A DNA stretch of 64,000 bases. Origin: VGKP01 sp964647695 (GTDB lineage: Archaea > Nanobdellota > Nanobdellia > Pacearchaeales > GW2011-AR1). The DNA lies in NCBI GenBank assembly GCA_964647695.1, contig CAZYIS010000004.1, forward strand, positions 1-64,000. The letters are read 5' to 3'. Below are positions 33,139 through 40,791 of this stretch, one piece after another; position 1 is the first letter of the stretch; every line of letters begins with the position of its first letter. Below the pieces are notes generated by a model. That model was not told the DNA's origin. It saw nothing but the letters and a program-made list of their open reading frames with translations, and searched no databases. Made by a program: the position numbers and the translations under genes.

Positions 33139-33212
33139 TTTAAAAACCCATTTTATGATAAATTATCGGCAGATGGGAATCCCTTAACCCGGCCTCATCT
33201 GCCGCTTTTATT
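33139..33212 (+). ncRNA. Candidate tiny RNA gene with a strong hairpin
   Basis: TTTAAAAA at 33139 is a TATA box. Transcription should begin about 25 bases on, at 33167, which is exactly the first base of a perfect 9-bp stem CGGCAGATG/CATCTGCCG (33167-33175 with 33196-33204). The 20-base loop GGAATCCCTTAACCCGGCCT is GC-rich in an AT-rich genome, and CTTTTATTT after the stem fits a terminator. No protein frame of note is present. The stretch between DisA and the repeat gene holds nothing else. Confidence 0.5.
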
Positions 33213-33345
33213 TAATATAAATTTAAATAACATATAAACTATTTTAAAGTATATTTACAAAAAAAATTTTGGTAAAGATAATAAATTGGTTTTTTAATAA
33301 TTCAATCACCTAAATGCTTATAAAATTAAGTTAATACTTTAAGAT

Positions 33346-33818
33346 ATGACATTAGCAAGACAACCTGGTGAAGATATGCTGGATTATCATGCTAGATTAA
33401 CTAGTGTTGAAAGAACAAGAATAAATATTACTCCAAGACAACCTGGTGAAGATATGCTGGATTATCATGCTAGATTAACTAGTGTTGANNNNNNNNNNNN
33501 NNNNNNNNNNNNNNNNNNNNNNNNNNNNNNNNNNNNNNNNNNNNNNNNNNNNNNNNNNNNNNNNNNNNNNNNNNNNNNNNNNNNNNNNCAAGACAACCTG
33601 GTGAAGATATGCTGGATTATCATGCTAGATTAACTAGTGTTGAAAGAACAAGAATAAATATTACTCCAAGACAGCCTAGTGAGAGTATGCTGGATTATGC
33701 TGCTAGATTAACTAGTATTGAAAGAACAAGAATAAATATTACTCCAAGACAGCCTAGTGAGAGTATGCTGGATTATGCTGCTAGATTAAATATGACTGAG
33801 AAAACAGGAATTTCTTAG
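33346..33818 (+). CDS. Tandem-repeat protein with 26-residue units, interrupted by an assembly gap
   Basis: After MTLA the protein is a chain of 78-bp units coding RQPGEDMLDYHARLTSVER plus TRINITP. Units before the gap are identical at DNA level; after it one more such unit is followed by two variants (SESMLDYAARLTSIER), then the end NMTEKTGIS. The 100 Ns at 33489-33588 are a placeholder, so the number of units and the reading frame across it are unknown; both sides end and begin in the same repeat phase. TTATAAAA lies about 25 bases before the ATG. Each unit has a helix MLDYHARLTSVERTRI. No signal peptide. I know no such family. Confidence 0.7.
33489..33588. other. Assembly gap of 100 N inside the tandem repeat
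   Basis: Exactly 100 N, the usual placeholder for a gap of unknown size. It falls where short reads could not resolve identical 78-bp repeats, so repeat number is unknown. Confidence 0.99.
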
Positions 33819-33850
33819 TTTCAAATAACCATTAATTCATTTTTACTAAA

Positions 33851-34606
33851 TTACAAAACAATCTTACCTTTCTGCCATTCAGAAATAATAGAAATAGCAG
33901 TCTTGGTTTCATCCACTTCTCCACCCTTCTTCAAATATCCTCTTTTTCTTCCAATTTCAATTAATATTTCATAAAGATCGTCACTTCCAGTATCTTCCAC
34001 TTTATATCTTTCAAATAAACCTTTTCTATTACCCTTATCCAGAAACATTTGTAATATATCACAAGCAATCTTTTCCGGCTGATGAGTTTTATGAGGGTGC
34101 TTACTTCCCAAAATTAATAATTTACTATTCTTATCTTCATAGGGAATAACTCCTGGAGAATCTAAAACCAATAGACCTCCAACCCTAACCCATTGAGTTC
34201 CTCTAGTGGTACCAGGCATATCTGCCACAAGAGTTCTTGCTCTTCTAGCGAAGGCATTAATTATAGCACTTTTTCCAATGTTAGGATAACCCACCACTCC
34301 AACCCTGGGCATTTCCACATTCAATTTTTTAGCAAGTATCTGCACATGTTTTCTCAATTTACCCATACCTAGATTTTGAGTTCCCGATACAAAATAACCT
34401 TCAGGATATTTCTTTCTCAGATCAGCCAAAACTCTAGGACTCAGAATATCTATTTTTGTATAAACATAAACTAATTCCTTTCCAAAATTAATTATTTTTC
34501 TTTCCAGTTCTTTATTTCTAGAAAGCTCAGGCATTCTTGCATCCAACACTAGTAAAACTATATCCGAATTCTTCAATACATTTTCTACCACTGGCCAAAA
34601 TCCCAT
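33851..34606 (-). CDS. Circularly permuted GTPase, RbgA/YlqF-like
   Basis: The 251-residue protein has G motifs in permuted order: G5/G4 first (LVLDARMPELSRN, TKID), then G1 VGYPNIGKSAIINAF, G2 TTRGTQ and G3 DSPGV. This arrangement marks the YlqF/YawG family of ribosome assembly GTPases. RbgA acts in late large-subunit maturation. A C-terminal helical domain (KIACDILQMFLDKGN onward) is present. It is divergent from the eL41 gene, which agrees with a ribosome role. Confidence 0.93.
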   Translation of the reverse strand: MGFWPVVENVLKNSDIVLLVLDARMPELSRNKELERKIINFGKELVYVYTKIDILSPRVLADLRKKYPEGYFVSGTQNLGMGKLRKHVQILAKKLNVEMPRVGVVGYPNIGKSAIINAFARRARTLVADMPGTTRGTQWVRVGGLLVLDSPGVIPYEDKNSKLLILGSKHPHKTHQPEKIACDILQMFLDKGNRKGLFERYKVEDTGSDDLYEILIEIGRKRGYLKKGGEVDETKTAISIISEWQKGKIVL

Positions 34607-34709
34607 AGCATATGAAAGAAAAAAGAGCTTTTAAGCGTATTTGTTTAACCATTTCTAGACTAAAAAGCAATAGAAAAAACTTTATAAACCCTCAAAAGTT
34701 GAATGAATC

Positions 34710-34820
34710 ATGAAAAGATCATCAAGACGTTGGAAGAAAAAAGGACAAATGAGATGGAAGTGGCAACGTAAAAGAATCAAGAAAGAAAAACGTAGAAGAA
34801 AGATGCATAGATCTAGTTAA
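34710..34820 (+). CDS. rpl41e: Ribosomal protein eL41 with N-terminal extension
   Basis: The 36-residue product is almost all Lys, Arg and Trp. Its last 23 residues (MRWKWQRKRIKKEKRRRKMH plus RSS) match eL41, usually [20 protein letters not shown]. ATG at 34710 adds 13 residues (MKRSSRRWKKKGQ) and is favoured because TTTATAAAC lies about 25 bases upstream; the second ATG at 34749 would give the classic length. eL41 bridges the two ribosomal subunits. Confidence 0.75.
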   Translation: MKRSSRRWKKKGQMRWKWQRKRIKKEKRRRKMHRSS

Positions 34821-34902
34821 TAACCCTATTCTAAGTTTCTCCTCGATAAAATCATTTCTAAACCATACAAATCTTTATAAAAACTATTTTCTGCAATGAT
34901 TT

Positions 34903-35871
34903 ATGAGTCAAAGCGAAATATGGACAGAAAAGTATCGTCCATCAAAATTTGAAGAAGTGGTGGGCCAGCAGGAAATAATAAAGAGAGTTAAATCTTTGGT
35001 TAATGCCATGAACATTCCCCATCTTATGTTTGCAGGTCCTGCCGGAACCGGAAAATCTACTCTTGCTCTGATAATCGTTAAAGAACTATTCAAAGAAACC
35101 TGGAGAGAAAATTATCTTGAACTTAACGCATCCGATGAAAGAGGAATAGATGTGGTAAGACAAAAAGTTAAAGACTTCGCCAGAACCAAAGCTCTTGAAA
35201 ACATTCCATTCAAAGTAATATTTCTAGATGAAGCTGATGCATTGACAAAGGAAGCTCAACAGGCCCTCAGAAGAACCATGGAAAACTACACCAATACCTG
35301 TAGATTTATCATGTCCTGTAACTATTCCAGTTCCATAATTGATCCTATTCAATCCAGATGCGTAGTATTCAGATTCAAACTTCTTGAAAAGAAAGATATA
35401 TCCGAAGTAATAAAGAAAATTGCCGAAAGAGAAAAATTAAAAATTGCCGATTCAGCATTTGAAACACTCTATGAAGCCAGTGAAGGTGACTGTAGAAGAG
35501 CTATCAACCTATTACAAGCCACATCTTCCATTTCCCCTGATGTTACCTCAGAAATGATTAACATGATAGCCGCAACTACTAAGCCTTCGGGCATAAGAGT
35601 AATACTTGACTATGCTCTGGCAGGAGATTTCATCAATGCCCGTGATAAGTTATTAGATACCATGCTAAAAGATTCTGTTTCCGGACAAGAAATAATTAAA
35701 GGAATCCAAAAAGAAGTTTGGAATCTTCAAATAGAACCAGAAATAAAAGTAAAGATTACTGAAAAAACTGGAGAAATTGAATTTAGAATGACTGAAGGAA
35801 GCGATGAGTTTGTTCAGCTGCAATCCCTATTAGCTTCATTTGTTCTTGCCGGTCAAGGCAAACAAATTTAA
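34903..35871 (+). CDS. rfcS: Replication factor C small subunit
   Basis: The 322-residue AAA+ protein has WTEKYRPSKFEEVVGQ, Walker A GPAGTGKST (44-52), Walker B FLDEADAL, SRC (QSRCVVFRF) and the sensor 2 region GDCRRAINLLQ. Four such subunits with one large subunit load the PCNA clamp. The large subunit lies 0.8 kb downstream on the same strand with two small genes between. TTTATAAAAAC lies about 25 bases upstream. Confidence 0.97.
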   Translation: MSQSEIWTEKYRPSKFEEVVGQQEIIKRVKSLVNAMNIPHLMFAGPAGTGKSTLALIIVKELFKETWRENYLELNASDERGIDVVRQKVKDFARTKALENIPFKVIFLDEADALTKEAQQALRRTMENYTNTCRFIMSCNYSSSIIDPIQSRCVVFRFKLLEKKDISEVIKKIAEREKLKIADSAFETLYEASEGDCRRAINLLQATSSISPDVTSEMINMIAATTKPSGIRVILDYALAGDFINARDKLLDTMLKDSVSGQEIIKGIQKEVWNLQIEPEIKVKITEKTGEIEFRMTEGSDEFVQLQSLLASFVLAGQGKQI

Positions 35872-35889
35872 TAATAGGACAGAGGTAAA

Positions 35890-36423
35890 ATGAAAATAAA
35901 CATAGGTACAACAAATCCTTCTAAAGTTGATGCAGTAAAAGAAATAATAAGCGATTATCCCTCTTTAAAAAAAGCTCAAATCAGCACCATCGATGTACCC
36001 TCAGGAGTATCTAAACAACCTAAAGGTCTAAAAGAAATAACTACTGGAGCAATCAATAGAGCTAAATCTTCTTTTAAAGATTGCGACTACAGTTTTGGAA
36101 TAGAAAGTGGTTTAATGGAAGTACCAAATACAAAAACAGGATTTATGGATATTTGTTTATGTTGTATATATGATGGAAAGGAAACACATCTAGGTACATC
36201 CTGTGCATTTGAACTTCCATTGGAGATGATAAAAAAAGTTAAAGAAGAGAATTTAGATTTAAGTGAAGCAACCTATAAATTAGGATTAAGTAAAAGTAAA
36301 AATATAGGGGCTGCAGAGAGAATAATAGGAATATTAACAAAAAATAGAGTTAGTAGAAAAGAATATACTAAACAATCAATTCAAATGGCATTAATACAAA
36401 TAGAAAATAAGGAGTTATATTAA
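35890..36423 (+). CDS. Inosine/xanthosine triphosphatase (YjjX/DUF84 family)
   Basis: The 177-residue protein has the NTPase fold: IGTTNPSKVDAVKEI at the start, VPSGVSKQPKGLKEITTGAINRAK, and YSFGIESGLMEV. These residues match YjjX, which hydrolyses non-canonical ITP/XTP to keep them out of nucleic acids. A GAGGT ribosome site precedes it. It sits between the two clamp-loader genes, consistent with a DNA-fidelity role. Confidence 0.88.
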   Translation: MKINIGTTNPSKVDAVKEIISDYPSLKKAQISTIDVPSGVSKQPKGLKEITTGAINRAKSSFKDCDYSFGIESGLMEVPNTKTGFMDICLCCIYDGKETHLGTSCAFELPLEMIKKVKEENLDLSEATYKLGLSKSKNIGAAERIIGILTKNRVSRKEYTKQSIQMALIQIENKELY

Positions 36424-36424
36424 A

Positions 36425-36673
36425 ATGATAACAAAAGAAGAATACTCTGCACTTTATTATATAAGTATGGGTAGAAATTCTATTGAAAGACTGTCGGAAG
36501 ATTTAGAAGATAAAAAGAAAACAATTAATTTAATAAAAGATTTAGAAAGAAAAGGGCTATTAAAGATAGAACTAAGAGACAATAAAATATATTCACTTAT
36601 GGAAACAAAAGACGGATCAAAATTATTAAAATCAAAAAAGTATAAATCTTGGTTTGAGGAATTGGGAGATTAA
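36425..36673 (+). CDS. Winged-helix DNA-binding protein
   Basis: The 82-residue protein has a helix-turn-helix pattern: EYSALYYISMGRNSIERLSE, DLEDKKKTINLIKDLERKG (recognition helix) and a wing with KIELRDNKIYSLM. This fits MarR/PadR-like small winged helices in archaea. It begins 1 base after the YjjX stop and ends just before RFC-L, so it belongs to the clamp-loader operon. Target unknown. Confidence 0.7.
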   Translation: MITKEEYSALYYISMGRNSIERLSEDLEDKKKTINLIKDLERKGLLKIELRDNKIYSLMETKDGSKLLKSKKYKSWFEELGD

Positions 36674-36674
36674 A

Positions 36675-37856
36675 ATGAAAACAAAAGAAGAATCTCAAAG
36701 TCTAGCGGAAAAATATAGAATAAGAAAGTATCTAGATCTGGTAAAACAAGATGTGGCCGTAGCTGAAATTAAAACATTCATTAAAGAATTCCCGAAAAAG
36801 AAAGCCATGATTCTCTATGGTCCTGCAGGCACTGGAAAAACATCCCTTGCTCTAGCTGCGGCAAAAGAAAATGACTATGAAGTTCTTGAACTCAATTCTT
36901 CCGATCTTAGAAATAGAGCACAATTAGAAGCAGTGCTTAAACCTGCAACCCAACAAACATCTCTTTTCAAAAAAGGAAAACTTCTGTTAGTAGATGAAGT
37001 GGACGGAGTAACCGGAACAGACATAGGAGGAATTCCAGAACTAATTAGATTAATTGAAGAAACAAAATTCCCAATAATCATGACTGGTAACGATGTTTGG
37101 CAATCTAAACTATCCCAACTTCGTCAAAAATGCAAACTGGTTGAAATGAAATCTCTCCAAACCACAACCATAGTGGAAATTCTTAAAAAAGTATGTGAAA
37201 AAGAAAAAATAAAAAGAGATGATGAATTTCTAAGAAAACTAGCCATAAAATCTCAAGGAGATATTAGAGCAGCACTAAATGATCTTCAATCCTATTCCCA
37301 CAACAGTGAAATATTAGTGGACAGCTCTGAAAAAAGAGATGTGGAAGATAATATATTTAATATTCTAAAGAAGATATTCAAAGAACGCCAACCTTTCCTT
37401 GAACTATTCGAAACCACTAAAATGTCTCTGGATGAAATTCTTCTTTGGATAGAAGAAAACATTCCAAAAGAATACAAAAATGAAGCTTTAGCCAAAGCCT
37501 ACCATGCTCTAGGCAAAGCCGATGTATTCAGAGGAAGAATTTACAAAAATCAAAGTTGGAGATTCTTAATCTATCAAAACATTTTCCAAAGCGCAGGAAT
37601 TTCATTCGCCAAACCTGGAATTCTCCCTCCATCATTCACCAGGTATGAACCTCCAAAGAGAATTCTGAAAATATGGCTTAATAATCAGAAAATGGAAAAA
37701 AAGAAAACCATTTCAAGAAAATACGCAAAACTAGTTCATTGTTCCACCAAGAGAGCCATGAGAGACTTCGCAATGCTGAAGATAATAATCCAAAAACAAG
37801 AAATCCAAGATCAAATGCGTCTTTCAGAAGATGAAGTCGATTTTATTAAAAAATAA
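36675..37856 (+). CDS. rfcL: Replication factor C large subunit
   Basis: The 393-residue AAA+ protein starts at the ATG 1 base after the winged-helix stop. Walker A GPAGTGKTS, Walker B LLVDEVDGV and sensor 1 IIMTGND are seen, followed by a helical collar and a C-terminal basic region. It is rather short for archaeal RfcL and I see no PCNA-binding motif (QxxLxxFF) at its end (DEVDFIKK). It opens the clamp with RfcS. Confidence 0.95.
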   Translation: MKTKEESQSLAEKYRIRKYLDLVKQDVAVAEIKTFIKEFPKKKAMILYGPAGTGKTSLALAAAKENDYEVLELNSSDLRNRAQLEAVLKPATQQTSLFKKGKLLLVDEVDGVTGTDIGGIPELIRLIEETKFPIIMTGNDVWQSKLSQLRQKCKLVEMKSLQTTTIVEILKKVCEKEKIKRDDEFLRKLAIKSQGDIRAALNDLQSYSHNSEILVDSSEKRDVEDNIFNILKKIFKERQPFLELFETTKMSLDEILLWIEENIPKEYKNEALAKAYHALGKADVFRGRIYKNQSWRFLIYQNIFQSAGISFAKPGILPPSFTRYEPPKRILKIWLNNQKMEKKKTISRKYAKLVHCSTKRAMRDFAMLKIIIQKQEIQDQMRLSEDEVDFIKK

Positions 37857-38098
37857 TGATTAACCACTATAATTTTTCCAAATGGACTACTCAAGAATAC
37901 AGAGATTATTTTGAAATGAAAGAAGAAGTCATGGAAAAAATTTATTCCGTACTTAATGTATCATTAAATCCTCTTTTAAGAACAAAGTGCATGCTAGAAA
38001 AGTTAAATTGTGATGAAAGAGATTATCATGAAATGCTTAGATTTTCTGGAAGACCTGAAGTACTTAGAGAATTGGAAATGATATTTTTAGAAAGTTAA
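37856..38098 (+). CDS. Small unknown helical protein after RFC-L
   Basis: The 80-residue protein begins within the RFC-L stop (TAATG). It is predicted helical: WTTQEYRDYFEMKEEVMEKIYSVL and LRELEMIFLES. Two Cys residues (RTKCMLEKLNCDERDY) are present. Coupling to RFC-L suggests a replication link, but no function can be read. Its end overlaps the convergent dismutase gene by 4 bases. Confidence 0.6.
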   Translation: MINHYNFSKWTTQEYRDYFEMKEEVMEKIYSVLNVSLNPLLRTKCMLEKLNCDERDYHEMLRFSGRPEVLRELEMIFLES

Positions 38099-38703
38099 TT
38101 TTTCAAAGCTAATTTATAATTCTTATCAACCACTGTCCAATTAATTATACTAAAGAATGCAGAAATATAATCTGCTCTCTTATTCTGATACTTGAGATAG
38201 TAAGCATGTTCCCAAACATCCAATCCTAGAATAGGGATCTTTCCTTCCATTAATGGAGAATCCTGATTTGCTGTGCTATAGATTTCAAGTTTTCCTTTGT
38301 TTACCACTAACCATGCCCAACCAGAACCAAACCTTGCCATGGCGGCAGCACTAAATTGTTCTTTGAATTTATCAAAACTTCCAAACTCAGATTCAATAGC
38401 AGTTACAACTTTTCCTTTCCTAGGAACATCTTTTGCAAGAATTTCCCAAAATAAACTATGATTCATATGCCCACCACCATGATTTCTTACTGCAATTCTA
38501 ATATCTTCCGAAACCTTATTTATATCCTTCAATAATTCTTTCAACTCTTTCTTATCCAACTCAGGATGCTTAGCCAATGCCTCATTTAACTTATCTACAT
38601 AAGTCTGATGATGTTTAGTAAGATGTATTTCCATGGTCTTTGCATCAATAAATGGTTCGAGAGCATCGTAACCATAACCTAGTTTCGGTAATGTTTGTTT
38701 CAT
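38095..38703 (-). CDS. Iron/manganese superoxide dismutase
   Basis: The 202-residue protein has all ligands: His in MEIHLTKHHQTYVD, His in GGHMNHSLFWEIL, and Asp and His in LGLDVWEHAYYLKY. It converts superoxide to oxygen and peroxide. The ATG is chosen because TTTATAATC lies 25 bases upstream; a TTG 15 bases earlier is less likely. No iron/manganese choice is made from the sequence. With the hemerythrin-like protein it suggests exposure to oxygen. Confidence 0.95.
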   Translation of the reverse strand: MKQTLPKLGYGYDALEPFIDAKTMEIHLTKHHQTYVDKLNEALAKHPELDKKELKELLKDINKVSEDIRIAVRNHGGGHMNHSLFWEILAKDVPRKGKVVTAIESEFGSFDKFKEQFSAAAMARFGSGWAWLVVNKGKLEIYSTANQDSPLMEGKIPILGLDVWEHAYYLKYQNKRADYISAFFSIINWTVVDKNYKLALKN

Positions 38704-38794
38704 ATTTTTTTTAGCCAAATTTAGATTATAAAGCTTGTGAAAGATTATTTAATTTAGCCACAATGCTTAAAAATCAATTAATTAATTAAATTTT

Positions 38795-39247
38795 ATGACA
38801 AAATTAGTTATATTCGATTGGTATGGCACACTCCAGGATGGAGATATTGGCCTATTTCCAGATTCTCTTAGAACATTACAAGAACTTGAAGAAAAGAAGA
38901 TTTCAGTAGGTTTAATTTCGAAAACTAGTAATCGTGAAAAAGCAGAAAGAGAAGTAATGAGCGCAGGATTAGCAAAATTTTTCAATCCAAATAACTCTTT
39001 TTTCACCTTTGAAAAAAATCCAAATCAGTTTTTGTATCTAATGCATCATTATTCCACAGATAACCGTAATACATTAGTCGTAGGAGATCGCGCAGCAGAA
39101 AATAGAGAAATCCACATAGGAAATCAACTAAGATGTTCTACCTACTGGATCCAAAGAGGATTACATGCCCAAGAATTACCGAATGAAAATGTTGGACAAC
39201 CAACCAGAATAATTTCAACCGTTAGTGAAATATTAAAATATATTTAA
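38795..39247 (+). CDS. HAD-superfamily hydrolase
   Basis: The 150-residue protein has HAD motif I FDWYGTLQDG (nucleophile Asp8), motif II SKTSNREKAE and the motif IV region VVGDRAAENRE. There is no cap domain, so it resembles small phosphatases acting on macromolecules or sugar phosphates. Substrate unknown. It appears to be monocistronic, divergent from the dismutase. Confidence 0.82.
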   Translation: MTKLVIFDWYGTLQDGDIGLFPDSLRTLQELEEKKISVGLISKTSNREKAEREVMSAGLAKFFNPNNSFFTFEKNPNQFLYLMHHYSTDNRNTLVVGDRAAENREIHIGNQLRCSTYWIQRGLHAQELPNENVGQPTRIISTVSEILKYI

Positions 39248-39255
39248 ATTAAAAA

Positions 39256-39636
39256 TTAGAATTCCAAATCTTCAATATCTTCAGCTTCTTCTTTCTTTGC
39301 TTTCTTTGGAGCTGTCTTTGTAGACTTTCCTTCGGATTCTGAATCATCACCTGAAACAACTTCAAGTTTTCCAAACTTTCCAGAAGTCAATTGTTTCTTA
39401 GAATTGAATTCTGATACATAACCATTGCTAATCTTAATCATATCTCCAACATTAACCTTGTCCACATCATCATTCCACAATGATAGAACTATTTCTCCAG
39501 AATCATCGGTAACTGTAGCATTACAAACCTTCAATTGCTTTCCATACTTTTCCATTACTCTAGGTTCATTCTTTGCTGTGACTTTTACAACAATATCTAC
39601 TTTTCCCTGGCCTGCTTTTAATTCTGATATTTTCAT
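39256..39636 (-). CDS. Single-stranded DNA-binding protein (RPA-like OB fold)
   Basis: The 126-residue protein has one OB fold (residues 1-95) typical of archaeal SSB: VDIVVKVTAKNEPRVMEKYG, VCNATVTDDSGEIVLSLWND and VGDMIKISNGYVSEF. An acidic, Lys-containing tail (EEAEDIEDLEF) follows, as in Sulfolobus SSB and bacterial SSB, for partner binding. It overlaps the DsbA-like gene by 4 bases. A cytosolic SSB with an exported oxidoreductase is an odd pair and may only reflect compaction. Confidence 0.9.
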   Translation of the reverse strand: MKISELKAGQGKVDIVVKVTAKNEPRVMEKYGKQLKVCNATVTDDSGEIVLSLWNDDVDKVNVGDMIKISNGYVSEFNSKKQLTSGKFGKLEVVSGDDSESEGKSTKTAPKKAKKEEAEDIEDLEF

Positions 39637-40637
39637 TGTGCTAATGCTGCATCCACAGCTTGTTTAAATTGAACATAGGATTGTGCTCCATGAGCTACAT
39701 ACTGGTCATTGACAAAGAATGCAGGAGTTCCCTGAGCTCCAACCTGAGTAGCAATACTTTGTTCTGAAGCAAATCTGGAATCATATTTCTTTGAATCCAA
39801 ACATTGTTGTAGTTTATTCATATCTGCTCCAAGTGACTTTGCAATGGATTGCATAATAGTTAAATTCTCCACATCAGTGCTACTGGCAGCAAATGCTTTA
39901 GAATAAAATTTCTCAAACAAATTCGAATTCTGATCATTCAAACACCAGGCAACTGAGCTTGCTGAATGTCCTCCACTATGACCCATAGAATAAATATAAA
40001 CGAATCTTACCTTTCCAGTATCAACATAATCTTTCATTAAATTAGTTCCAATTGGTTGCCAGGTAGCATCATTCTGTTGCATATAACTTACCATCTGAGC
40101 ATTATCTCCGGATGCAGCTTCACAATATGGGCAGGAGAAATCAGAAAATTCTACCACTGTAACTTTAGCACTCTTATTACCTATAGAAAGATAATCATCT
40201 AAGTTCAAATCAGAAATCTTCAATGTAGCCGTTGAAGTTTGTTGGCTAGGAGCAGCAGAAGAAGTCAAAGGAACAAGAGTACTTTGATCAGCAACCGCAT
40301 ATTTACCATCCAGAGTAACTGGTACGCTAGTGGTTTGATTTTTAATACTGAAGGTAACATTGTAAAAAGCAGATCCCTTTGAAACCGAAACCAAAGATAC
40401 ATCCTGGCCCTGAGCTTTAATATAAGAAACCAGATTATTTCCCGCAGTCTTACCACTAACCGAAGCAGCACCATTTCCAAATATCAAAAGTAAAATAATT
40501 ACGATTGCCAGAACAATGGAGGCAGTCATCCAAAGATTAGTTTTCAAAGATTTACCAAAACTTTTAACAGAATTTACATATTTACCAATCGGAATCTCTA
40601 TCGTATCACTCTTTTTACTATCATTATTTTCAGCCAT
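39633..40637 (-). CDS. Membrane-anchored DsbA-like thiol oxidoreductase
   Basis: The 334-residue protein has a cytosolic N-terminus, one membrane helix (ASIVLAIVIILLLIF), a linker domain and a thioredoxin domain with CPYC (in FSDFSCPYCEAA) and the cis-Pro region GTPAFFVN. It should form or shuffle disulfides outside the cell, fitting the many Cys-rich exported proteins here. Start taken as ATG at 40637 since TTTTTAAAGG lies 25-30 bases upstream. Confidence 0.9.
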   Translation of the reverse strand: MAENNDSKKSDTIEIPIGKYVNSVKSFGKSLKTNLWMTASIVLAIVIILLLIFGNGAASVSGKTAGNNLVSYIKAQGQDVSLVSVSKGSAFYNVTFSIKNQTTSVPVTLDGKYAVADQSTLVPLTSSAAPSQQTSTATLKISDLNLDDYLSIGNKSAKVTVVEFSDFSCPYCEAASGDNAQMVSYMQQNDATWQPIGTNLMKDYVDTGKVRFVYIYSMGHSGGHSASSVAWCLNDQNSNLFEKFYSKAFAASSTDVENLTIMQSIAKSLGADMNKLQQCLDSKKYDSRFASEQSIATQVGAQGTPAFFVNDQYVAHGAQSYVQFKQAVDAALAQ

Positions 40638-40791
40638 GATAAATTGTCCAACATCCAATCCTTTAAAAACCTTTTGAAAAATGAGTCATTAATTTCTAGT
40701 TATTACAAAATGAACAATTAAAAGATAATAAGAATATTAATAAACTTAATTTATCAACCAATATAACGTATAACTACGCAAAATAAAAAAG

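Noticed and set aside
33167..33204. Half of a split tRNA
   Set aside because: There is no D-arm or T-arm sequence and the stem closes on itself.
33346..33818. CRISPR array
   Set aside because: The 78-bp repeats are contiguous, in frame and without spacers, so this is a coding tandem repeat.
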